Below are positions 7,046 to 13,675 of a DNA stretch of 34,079 bases, in pieces. A program made the position numbers and the translations under genes. Source of the DNA: an uncultured Planctomycetaceae bacterium (GTDB lineage Bacteria; Planctomycetota; Planctomycetia; Pirellulales; Pirellulaceae); assembly GCA_903927685.1 (NCBI GenBank), contig CAIYOB010001269.1, positions 1 through 34,079 on the forward strand, written 5' to 3'. The first letter of the stretch is position 1. The number at the start of each line of letters is the position of its first letter. A model generated the notes under the pieces. That model saw only the letters and a list, made by a program, of their open reading frames with translations, was not told where the DNA came from and searched no databases.

Positions 7046-8275
7046 CTACGCCGCTTCCAGCGCCGCTGCGAGCATGGCCAGGACGTTCTCCGGCGGGACG
7101 TCGGCCAGGATGTTGTGGACCTGCTGGAACACGAAGCCGCCGCCGGGCTTGAAGACGGCCACCTGCTCTTTCACATGCCGGCGGATTTCGTCGGGTGTCC
7201 CGGTGGGCAGGACTTTGTGCGTGTCGCAGCCGCCGCCCCAGAACGTGATCCGGTCGCCGAAGTCGGCTTTCAAGGCCCGCGGTTCCATGCCGCGGCAGCT
7301 GATCTGGACGGGATTGATCGCGTCCAGGCCGGCTTCGATCAAGTCGTTCAGCAGTTCCCGCACGCCGCCGCAGCAGTGCAGCATGACTTTGACCGGCGCC
7401 AGTTCCTTGGCCCGATGCCACAGCAAGGAATGCCGCGGCTTGAACAACTCGCGGTACATCTGCGGGGAAATCTGCGGGCCGTTCTGCATCCCCAAGTCGT
7501 CGCCGAACAAGATGATATCGATGTACGGCCCGACGGCCGCCAGGAAGTTCTCCAAGTTCTGCAGGTGCAACGCCAGCAGCCGGTCCAGGAACTCGCCCGC
7601 CCGCTTGGGGTCGGCGGCCAGCAGCATTAGGAACCCGTCGTTGCGATACAGGAACTGGCCGGTTTCCAGCAAGTTGCCGCCGAACAGGCCGATGATCGCC
7701 CGGTCCGTGCTTTCGCGCAAACGCTTGGCGCCCTCCGCCAGACGCTGCAATCCGCCCGGGCCGGTGGTCAGCGGCCCCGGGGGCGACTTGACCTGGCACC
7801 ACATGTTCTCGGTCAGCGCTTCCTCAAGCTGGTCCAGGTCGTCCGCTTCGAGGTACGGCCAATAACACTGCTCAAAGTACAACGCTCCGTCGGGCATCTG
7901 GGCCAGCACTCGCCCGCTGGGGGACCGCATGATCCAGCGGCCTGCTTCGCGTTCGGGCAGCGCCCAGGCGGGCATCTGGCACGGCGAACCGTCAGGCAGC
8001 GTCCAGTCGGCCCAGTGCTGATCCTCCAAGGCGAACCCGCGGCCCAGTTCGATCGTGTCCACGCCGAACCGCTGCAGGACGTCCTCGTCGACGATCGCCA
8101 ATTGCTGGACCGGATCGTAGACGCGGATCGTCCGTTCCGGCAGGCCCAACGCGGCCCGCAGCTTGCGATAGGCAATCGCGGCGATGCCCGACGAGCGATG
8201 GCCGCTCAGGTCGATCGGCGCCCGGTCGGGCTGTTCGTGATTCAATGCCGCCAAGACACGTTCGCGAGGAGTCAT
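7046..8275 (-). CDS. URO-D / corrinoid methyltransferase-like family protein
   Basis: A 409-residue member of the uroporphyrinogen decarboxylase superfamily. MTPRERVLAALNHEQPDRAP at the start is the typical opening of the environmental URO-D/MtaA-like group, which sets the start at 8275 although the frame is open to 8422. Residues 298-302 (MLHCC) give an H-x-C pair (H300, C302), and C350 in WGGGCDTH could be the third ligand of a zinc site like that in MtaA/MtbA methyltransferases. True HemE enzymes lack this H-x-C motif, so methyl transfer between a corrinoid and a thiol, or another reaction on this fold, is more likely than haem synthesis. No corrinoid protein gene is adjacent. It converges on the upstream oxidoreductase with 45 bases between. 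Confidence 0.82.
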   Translation of the reverse strand: MTPRERVLAALNHEQPDRAPIDLSGHRSSGIAAIAYRKLRAALGLPERTIRVYDPVQQLAIVDEDVLQRFGVDTIELGRGFALEDQHWADWTLPDGSPCQMPAWALPEREAGRWIMRSPSGRVLAQMPDGALYFEQCYWPYLEADDLDQLEEALTENMWCQVKSPPGPLTTGPGGLQRLAEGAKRLRESTDRAIIGLFGGNLLETGQFLYRNDGFLMLLAADPKRAGEFLDRLLALHLQNLENFLAAVGPYIDIILFGDDLGMQNGPQISPQMYRELFKPRHSLLWHRAKELAPVKVMLHCCGGVRELLNDLIEAGLDAINPVQISCRGMEPRALKADFGDRITFWGGGCDTHKVLPTGTPDEIRRHVKEQVAVFKPGGGFVFQQVHNILADVPPENVLAMLAAALEAA

Positions 8276-8425
8276 CGTGAGGCACCCTTGTTGACGGATC
8301 GGTCGGTTGCAGGTTCGGCTAGCGTCGGCCCGCGGCCGGGCAGCGATGATTCTACACGCTGGCCGTTCGTCCGGAGAAGCCCCGGCTGGCGTTCGTTTGG
8401 ACAGATGTGTTGGCATGGCCAAAGC

Positions 8426-8445
8426 CGGCTGGCTTGCGCCAGCCG
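8426..8445. terminator. Stem-loop between the M48 peptidase and URO-D-like genes
   Basis: A perfect 8-bp inverted repeat (CGGCTGGC and GCCAGCCG) with a 4-base loop lies 32 bases downstream of the M48 stop on the minus strand. There is no T-run after it, so as an intrinsic terminator it is weak; it could also be an mRNA-stabilising hairpin. The 201-base gap suggests that the URO-D-like gene is not simply coupled to the peptidase gene. Confidence 0.35.
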
Positions 8446-8476
8446 ACCGCCTTGCGCCGGCGTCCCCGCCCGACGC

Positions 8477-10246
8477 TCAGCCTCCGGCCGCTTGGGCTTG
8501 CAGCTGCCGGACGGCGGCCACGTATTGGGTCAGGTAGTCGGTCAGTTCCGTTTCGATCGCGACCGGATCCTCGAACAGGCTGTTGGCCGGCTGCGGTTCC
8601 TGGGGCGGCAGATCCGCAAAGGGCGTGGCGGCCCGCAGCCGCTCCTGGAATGTCGGATGGGTGGCAAACCAGGAGGGCTTCTCCTCCAGCAGCGCCCGGT
8701 ACATTTTCTGCCGGTCTTCGCTGGTCACGTTCTGGCCGTGGAACTCGCGAAACGACTCGTAGATGTTCTCGAACGCCTTGCCCTCGGCCAGCAAGGAATC
8801 GACGTTCTGGAACATCATGCCCTCGAACATCATCCCCTCGGTCGCGACTTTGGTCAGTGACGAAATGAACGCTTCCTTGCCGTACAAACTGACCGCCATC
8901 CGGTCGGCCAGAAATTCGCGGGAACGGGAGAACCCGCAAGCCAGCATGCTGTACGCGTGATAATACAGCCAGAAGAACCAGAAAAACGGATTCACATAGT
9001 TCAAGCGGCCGCCAGCCCCGGCCATGCCGGACAAGGCCTGCTGGATGGACAGCGTGACCTGGTGAATGAACCGGCTGTAAAACGTGTCCTGGTGGCTGAA
9101 GTGGGCATACTCGTGGGCCAGGATGGCTTTCAATTCGCTGATCGTCAGCGCCGACATGGTGGACAGGCCGAGCGTCAAGACGCGGCGTTTGACGCCGAAC
9201 ATGCCGAATGGACCGCGGCCTTCCTGATGCACACCGATCGAGGCTCCCGGGGCCAGATAGACTTCATCCACGGCCGCCGTGTCGGTGCGGCTGGCCACCT
9301 CGCGAATGGCCCCGATCAACCGCGGGCAGTCCTCCGCCGTCTTGCGGATTCCGAAACTGCCGCGGCCGTGCGAAGCGAACAGGCTCTTCAACACCGCCCA
9401 AGCCATGCCCAATCCGGTCAGGACGATAATGACCAGCAGTTGGACGGGAATCCGCGGCAGCTTGAAAATCAGGTACAGCGCCGCGCCGGTGCTGGCGACG
9501 AGTCCTGCGATGACGAAGGGCACGGAAACGTAGAACAGCAGCAAGCCCAGGATCAGGACCAGCATGTACATTCGGGCCAGGCTGGACTCCTGGCCGCTCA
9601 TGAACACTTCGCCGCTGCCGAAGGCGGCGCCCGCCGGCGGCTCGGGGACGCGCGGAGTGAGGGCCGACAGCACGACTCCCGCCCCAGCCATCAGCCCCAT
9701 GATCACCGCATAGGCGGCGGCAAACCAGGCCATGATCCCGAGGAACTGCTTGACGAAACCCGGCTGGCTCCGCTCCTCGATCCGGCGAACCGTCTCAGCA
9801 CCGATCAGTTCGGCCGGCTCGGCGCCCAACTCTCGGGACTTCTGCAAGGCCGCCTTGGATTCGGCGTATCGCTCGTCGCGAGCCAGGGCCAAGGCGAAAT
9901 ACGTCTGCAGATCGCCGTCCTCAGGAAAGCGACGGCACAGTTCCTCCAGACGCCTGGCCACGCGGGTGTCGGAGCCCGGACTCGACAACAGGGCACCCGC
10001 CAGCCAGTGGGCCAACCCGACGTTGCCGGGGTCGGCTGCCAGGGCTTTCTCGAACAGCGCCGCAGCCACTTGGAACTGTTTCGAGTCCATGGCCTCCATC
10101 GCCTGCTGCTCCAGCAACGTGGCGACTCGCGCCGCATCCGGAGCCGCCGCGCCGCCCTGCCCCAGCGTCGGCGTGGCCATGCTGAGACTAACAAGCCAGA
10201 CAAGCACCAGCCGGCCGCAGCGGCCGCGGAGGCTCCCGGTGATCAT
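8477..10246 (-). CDS. Membrane M48-family metallopeptidase with N-terminal TPR-like region
   Basis: A 589-residue zinc peptidase. Residues 1-30 form a signal peptide or first membrane anchor. Residues about 35-145 are TPR-like helices (FEKALAADPGNVGLAHWLAGALL and similar). Hydrophobic segments follow at about 165-195, 224-262 and 268-290, then the catalytic domain with HEYAH (378-382) and the downstream glutamate in SREFLAD (E444), the M48 zinc ligands; another hydrophobic stretch lies at 419-437. M48 enzymes such as HtpX and Ste24 cut membrane or misfolded proteins. The TPR part is outside the minimal M48 core and may bind a partner or substrate. The gene follows the histidine phosphatase by 34 bases, so the two are probably co-transcribed. 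The substrate is unknown. Confidence 0.88.
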   Translation of the reverse strand: MITGSLRGRCGRLVLVWLVSLSMATPTLGQGGAAAPDAARVATLLEQQAMEAMDSKQFQVAAALFEKALAADPGNVGLAHWLAGALLSSPGSDTRVARRLEELCRRFPEDGDLQTYFALALARDERYAESKAALQKSRELGAEPAELIGAETVRRIEERSQPGFVKQFLGIMAWFAAAYAVIMGLMAGAGVVLSALTPRVPEPPAGAAFGSGEVFMSGQESSLARMYMLVLILGLLLFYVSVPFVIAGLVASTGAALYLIFKLPRIPVQLLVIIVLTGLGMAWAVLKSLFASHGRGSFGIRKTAEDCPRLIGAIREVASRTDTAAVDEVYLAPGASIGVHQEGRGPFGMFGVKRRVLTLGLSTMSALTISELKAILAHEYAHFSHQDTFYSRFIHQVTLSIQQALSGMAGAGGRLNYVNPFFWFFWLYYHAYSMLACGFSRSREFLADRMAVSLYGKEAFISSLTKVATEGMMFEGMMFQNVDSLLAEGKAFENIYESFREFHGQNVTSEDRQKMYRALLEEKPSWFATHPTFQERLRAATPFADLPPQEPQPANSLFEDPVAIETELTDYLTQYVAAVRQLQAQAAGG

Positions 10247-10280
10247 GGCTGCATCGTCCTTTCGGAATCCGAGAAAGAGC

Positions 10281-10910
10281 CTACAAATCGCCTGCTCCGG
10301 TCAGGCCCACGTCCCGGAGGTGTTCGACCTGATTATACGCCGTCAGTTCCCAGCGATCAGCGCCGTCACAGCGGACGATCGTGATCGACGCGTTTTCCAG
10401 CGACGGAGTTGCCGGCCCCGCGGGGACCTGGACGAACGCCTCCAGCGTCACCACCAGCAACCGGCCGTGGGCGATGATGGCCGCGTGCTCGTGCCCGGCC
10501 GCGGCGATCTCGCGGAACGCGGCACAGCCCCGCGTCTGCAGCGAGCGCCGTGATTCGCCGCCGGGAACGACGAAGTCCGGATCGCCGGCCGTCCAGCGGG
10601 CGAATTCCTCGGGATACAGTTCGGCGACTTCGCGCCGCAGCCGTCCTTGGAAAACGCCGACGTGGATCTCCTGCAGTCGCGGGTCGATCCGGATCGGCAG
10701 ATTCAGCCGACGTTCGACGATCTGGGCGGTCTGGTACGCCCGCAACAGCGGGCTGGCATAAATCGCTTCGATCGGGCAACCGGCCAGCGCCTCGGCAATC
10801 GCTTCGCCCTGGCGCCGGCCGAAATCCGAAAGTGGGATGTCCAGTTGGCCCTGAATGCGGCCCTCCGCATTATGGACGCTTTCTCCATGACGCACGCAGT
10901 ACAGCCACAT
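10281..10910 (-). CDS. Histidine phosphatase family protein (phosphoglycerate mutase-like)
   Basis: A 209-residue member of the histidine phosphatase superfamily. The RHGES motif at residues 7-11 carries the phospho-accepting histidine; SDFGRRQGEAIAEAL, YASPLLRAYQTAQIV and the late IIAHGRLL with the second catalytic histidine complete the active site. The HVGVFQGR segment with a nearby acidic residue resembles the cofactor-independent phosphatases, so general phosphomonoesterase action is likelier than glycolytic mutase. I choose ATG at 10910; a TTG two codons upstream would add only Met-Pro. It is the first gene of a probable two-gene unit with the M48 peptidase and has 561 bases of gene-free DNA upstream. 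Confidence 0.88.
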   Translation of the reverse strand: MWLYCVRHGESVHNAEGRIQGQLDIPLSDFGRRQGEAIAEALAGCPIEAIYASPLLRAYQTAQIVERRLNLPIRIDPRLQEIHVGVFQGRLRREVAELYPEEFARWTAGDPDFVVPGGESRRSLQTRGCAAFREIAAAGHEHAAIIAHGRLLVVTLEAFVQVPAGPATPSLENASITIVRCDGADRWELTAYNQVEHLRDVGLTGAGDL

Positions 10911-11163
10911 GGGCAATCGACTCCGGGGATTTCAAGGCACTTGGTCACGCTGAACGACCCGACAGCACACGGCCTTGGCTGTAGGGGTCCATACTGGGAA
11001 ACGGCGCGGGCTTGGTGCAGCGTTCCTCGTGCTCTCCGTTGCTATACGACCAAGCTCGCCTGACATTCAGGCCAACCGCAGACAATCTAACACAGTCGGT
11101 CCGTTCCTGCAGCGAGGCTGGTGTCTTGTCCATGATGTCTTGTCCAAGTGGAGAATTGGGACT

Positions 11164-11246
11164 GGATGCCTGGGGTCGAGCCACGAGGCATGAATGGCGA
11201 GCCCCCAATTTTGGGCCGCAAGAGGCTCGCTCGACCCCAGGCATCC
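11164..11246. repeat. Nested palindromic element, copy A
   Basis: Outer arms of 18 bp are perfectly complementary (11164-11181 with 11229-11246; core CCTGGGGTCGAGC). Inside them a second inverted pair, GCGAGCC and GGCTCGC (11198-11204 and 11224-11230), surrounds CCCAATTTTGGG. Copy B at 25632-25718 matches along the outer arm and inner arm in opposite orientation, including the stretch CGAGCCACGAGG. The outer and inner pairs overlap at the right end, so they could form alternative foldings. It resembles REP/BIME-like intergenic elements or a small non-autonomous mobile element. Confidence 0.75.
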
Positions 11247-11331
11247 CTCCATTTCGCCTGGGCCGCGCACGGGGCTCCCTGCTGGCAACGCTCACGAAAT
11301 AACTCTCCCCATTCGGCTCAGTTCGTCTAAC

Positions 11332-11398
11332 GCCGAGCCGGCAGGCGACGGCGGATCAGCGGGATGCCGCCACCTAAGCCGTCGCCTGCCGGCTTGGC
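11332..11398. repeat. Long inverted repeat downstream of the ECF sigma gene
   Basis: Two 21-base arms (11332-11352 and 11378-11398; core CCGGCAGGCGACGGC) are complementary with one mismatch around a 25-base loop. The element ends 73 bases after the sigma factor stop on the minus strand, so it could act as a terminator or 3' end stabiliser for the kinase-sigma operon, although there is no T-tract. It could equally be another palindromic repeat of the genome; I saw no second copy in the window. Confidence 0.65.
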
Positions 11399-11471
11399 GA
11401 TAAACGAGGACCCTATTTCGTGAACGATGGGTGAATGACATGCCGGCCAAGGTCCCTCAGGTGTTTTTCCG

Positions 11472-12068
11472 TCACGATGCACGCATTTTCTCACTGAGGG
11501 CCGCGAGGGCCCGGACCCACAGCATCCGCACAGCCCCAACCGAGCGGTTCATGCGGACGGCGATTTCGTCGTGCGACAGGTCTTCCAAATTGCGGAGCAC
11601 GATCACTTGCCGGTAATCTGCGGGCAGTTGTTCCAGTACCCGGGCCAACTGCAACGCCTGTTCCTGAGCAACGACCTGAGCACTGGGCGTCGCTTGGTCG
11701 GCGGCCAGCAACTGGTCGAGTCGCAGCGACGACCGGCTCAGGGAGGCTTCCAGTGGGATCTCGCGGGCCATGTCGCGCTTCTGCGTGCCGGCGAAATGGC
11801 GGACAAGCTTGGCCAATTGGTGCGCCAGGATTTGCCGCAGCCAGGCGCGCCGCTGGGCTTCGTCCCGGCCGCGAAACCGGTCCCAATTCTGCCAGGCTTC
11901 CAACAGCGTCTGCTGGACCGCGTCGGAAGCCGAGAACTTGCCCTGAAATCGGCTGTCGATTTCCAGCTTGGCCAGCAGCCGCAGCCACGGTTCGTAGCGG
12001 CCCAGGCGTTCTCCCCAGGAGTCGCCCGGAGCGGGGTTGGCCGACGAAGATTCAGGCGGAGCGGTCAC
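11472..12068 (-). CDS. ECF-type RNA polymerase sigma factor (planctomycete type)
   Basis: A 198-residue ECF sigma factor. Region 2 spans roughly residues 20-95, with SRFQGKFSASDAVQQTLLEAWQNWDRFRG resembling the core-binding and -10-recognition helices. Region 4 covers the last 70 residues: LEQLPADYRQVIVLRNLE, then the helix-turn-helix HDEIAVRMNRSVGAVRMLWVRAL that reads the -35 element. The pattern resembles a planctomycete-specific ECF group often found beside protein kinases. GTG at 12068 is chosen because GGGAGA lies upstream and the codon overlaps the TGA of the preceding gene (GTGA), indicating translational coupling. No anti-sigma gene follows. The open frame continuing to 12875 is a shadow of the sensor gene. 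Confidence 0.9.
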   Translation of the reverse strand: MTAPPESSSANPAPGDSWGERLGRYEPWLRLLAKLEIDSRFQGKFSASDAVQQTLLEAWQNWDRFRGRDEAQRRAWLRQILAHQLAKLVRHFAGTQKRDMAREIPLEASLSRSSLRLDQLLAADQATPSAQVVAQEQALQLARVLEQLPADYRQVIVLRNLEDLSHDEIAVRMNRSVGAVRMLWVRALAALSEKMRAS

Positions 12069-13675
12069 AGGTTTGATTCTCCCGGTCGTCGCCGCCAAAG
12101 CCAGGCCCGGCGCACCAGGCCGGCAGCGTTGACGGCGAGACACAACGTCCACGCCAGTCCGAGAAAGACGGGCACCGCAATCCAATACCAACCGGACCAC
12201 GAGTAGTATTCCTCCGGCTGCAACGGGGCCCGATGCCGGACACCGGCAACCAGTTGAAAGGCCATCAGGCCGGCCATCACGAGCAGGCCCGCCGCCAGCC
12301 AGGCCGCCGCGATTCTCCAGCGGCCCTGCCAGATCCAGCGGGCGAGCGTCGCCAAACCGAAAATGACGGGGCCGGCAAACAGGAACGCCCCCAGCAGCTT
12401 GTCCGGCAGCGGGTGGCTGGGACCGCCGCCGGGTTCGAGCAGGACTCCCACCAGCGCCACACCCGCCACGGCCGGCAACAGGAGCAGGGTCTTCAGCGTC
12501 CACTGCCGGCGGCGGGCCAGACGCCCAGAATACACCAGCGGCAGAACCGCCAAGGTCAGCCCGTAGAAGGCAAACCAGCCCAGGTCGCGAAGCAGGGATG
12601 CGAGTTCGTGATCCTGCGGCCGCCACGGCAGCGGCCGCCGCAGCCGCGGATCGGCCGCCGCCGGCGCAAGCGTCGGCGCGGCAACCGCCCGCCAACGGCT
12701 GCCCGCACCGGGGGCGAGCGCCGCTGCCGGCTCCGTCGCGCCCGTGCCGCGGCGCAGGATCGCGACCGTGCGGAACTGGTAGACCGCACACGGCGGCAGG
12801 TCGGGGGCCGGGGCGTTCAACAGCCAGGGTGGGTCCAGGGCGGCATTCAGTCCTCCGGCCGGCGGACCCACGCACAGCCAGGCAAATCGGCCGGAGCGGG
12901 CATCCACGCCGCGCAGCGAATGGTCGCCGCCGCCCCCCATCACGACGATCCGTCCCGCGGCCGCCGGATCGGGCAGCAAGCCGACGACCTGTTCAAATGC
13001 CGTGAGGTGCTCGCGCCGCCAGACCGGCCGATCCAGCCGCTGCGGGGCCAGCAGCGACAGCCAAGTGCCGCCCCACAGCACCAGGTGCTCTTCGCCGTTC
13101 CCCTGCCCGTCGATCGGCCACAGCCGGTTGCCCAGCGTCCGCAGATCCGGTTCCAACTGGAATTCGGAAACCAGCTTCCCGGTTTCGTCCAAGACGTGGA
13201 CCTGATCCTGATTCTGGTGGTTGCGGGTCAAGAGGGCAATCCAGTGCTGGCCGCCGGGGCGCCGTACCGTGACCGGCCGCAAGCGTGTCCGGAGCCGGCG
13301 GGGGTCGCCGCGGACTTCGTTGGCGTGCCGGCTGACGGGCGTCTGCCAATGCCAGCGCGCTGCGCCGGTCGCGTGGTCCAGGACGTCGAGGCGGGCGAAC
13401 GTTTTCGTCACCCCGTCGGCGTCCACCGCGTCGGGCAGCGTCAGCACGATCGTCTCCGCCCGCCCGTCGGCGTCCAGGTCGGCGGCGGCCGCCGGCGGCA
13501 CATTGCTGAACGCCAGCTGCTGGTCGACCGCCGGCGGCAGCGGAAACCGCCACAACGTGCGGCCGCTGGCGCCGCTGAAGGCCCGCATTTCCAGACGCTG
13601 GTCGAGCGCCTGCAGCTGGCCCGGAAGCACGACATCCAGGACGCGATCACCGTCGTGATCGGCATAAGCGGCTTC
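12065..13675 (-). CDS. FG-GAP/VCBS-like beta-propeller and membrane region, frameshifted 3' half of the kinase gene
   Basis: About 536 residues read in the +1 frame relative to the upstream kinase. The first part has repeated FG-GAP/VCBS-like units (ADHDGDRVLDVVLPG, AADLDADGRAETIVL, WPIDGQGNGEEHLVLW), and a STK-linked sensor propeller is expected at this place in planctomycete kinases. The last 190 residues hold about five hydrophobic segments and a short Arg-rich tail. The frame is open upstream to an ATG at 13792, but residues before 13675 are a shadow of the Ala-rich end of the kinase and look random. No ribosome site for a separate start near 13675 was seen. I infer one original gene split by a one-base insertion or by a sequence error. 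The stop overlaps the sigma factor GTG. Confidence 0.7.
   Translation of the reverse strand, partial: EAAYADHDGDRVLDVVLPGQLQALDQRLEMRAFSGASGRTLWRFPLPPAVDQQLAFSNVPPAAAADLDADGRAETIVLTLPDAVDADGVTKTFARLDVLDHATGAARWHWQTPVSRHANEVRGDPRRLRTRLRPVTVRRPGGQHWIALLTRNHQNQDQVHVLDETGKLVSEFQLEPDLRTLGNRLWPIDGQGNGEEHLVLWGGTWLSLLAPQRLDRPVWRREHLTAFEQVVGLLPDPAAAGRIVVMGGGGDHSLRGVDARSGRFAWLCVGPPAGGLNAALDPPWLLNAPAPDLPPCAVYQFRTVAILRRGTGATEPAAALAPGAGSRWRAVAAPTLAPAAADPRLRRPLPWRPQDHELASLLRDLGWFAFYGLTLAVLPLVYSGRLARRRQWTLKTLLLLPAVAGVALVGVLLEPGGGPSHPLPDKLLGAFLFAGPVIFGLATLARWIWQGRWRIAAAWLAAGLLVMAGLMAFQLVAGVRHRAPLQPEEYYSWSGWYWIAVPVFLGLAWTLCLAVNAAGLVRRAWLWRRRPGESNL

Larger units (their letters stand above)
10911..11471. other. 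Gene-free interval with two large palindromes
   Basis: This interval lies between two genes transcribed leftward. Its frames are short, overlap each other on both strands and show no family-like content, so I regard it as non-coding. It holds a nested palindromic element (11164-11246) and a long inverted repeat (11332-11398), listed separately. The part nearest 10911 must contain the promoter of the histidine phosphatase unit, but I see no clear motif. Confidence 0.6.

Noticed and set aside
7046..8275. Uroporphyrinogen decarboxylase HemE of haem synthesis
   Set aside because: The start motif and H-x-C site fit the methyltransferase-like branch, and no other haem biosynthesis gene is nearby.
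8426..8445. Strong intrinsic terminator
   Set aside because: The stem is good but there is no T-run after it on either strand, so only a weak call is made.
10945..11295. Overlapping open frames on both strands near 10.9-11.4 kb
   Set aside because: They run through the palindromes, contradict each other, lack ribosome sites and have no family-like sequence.
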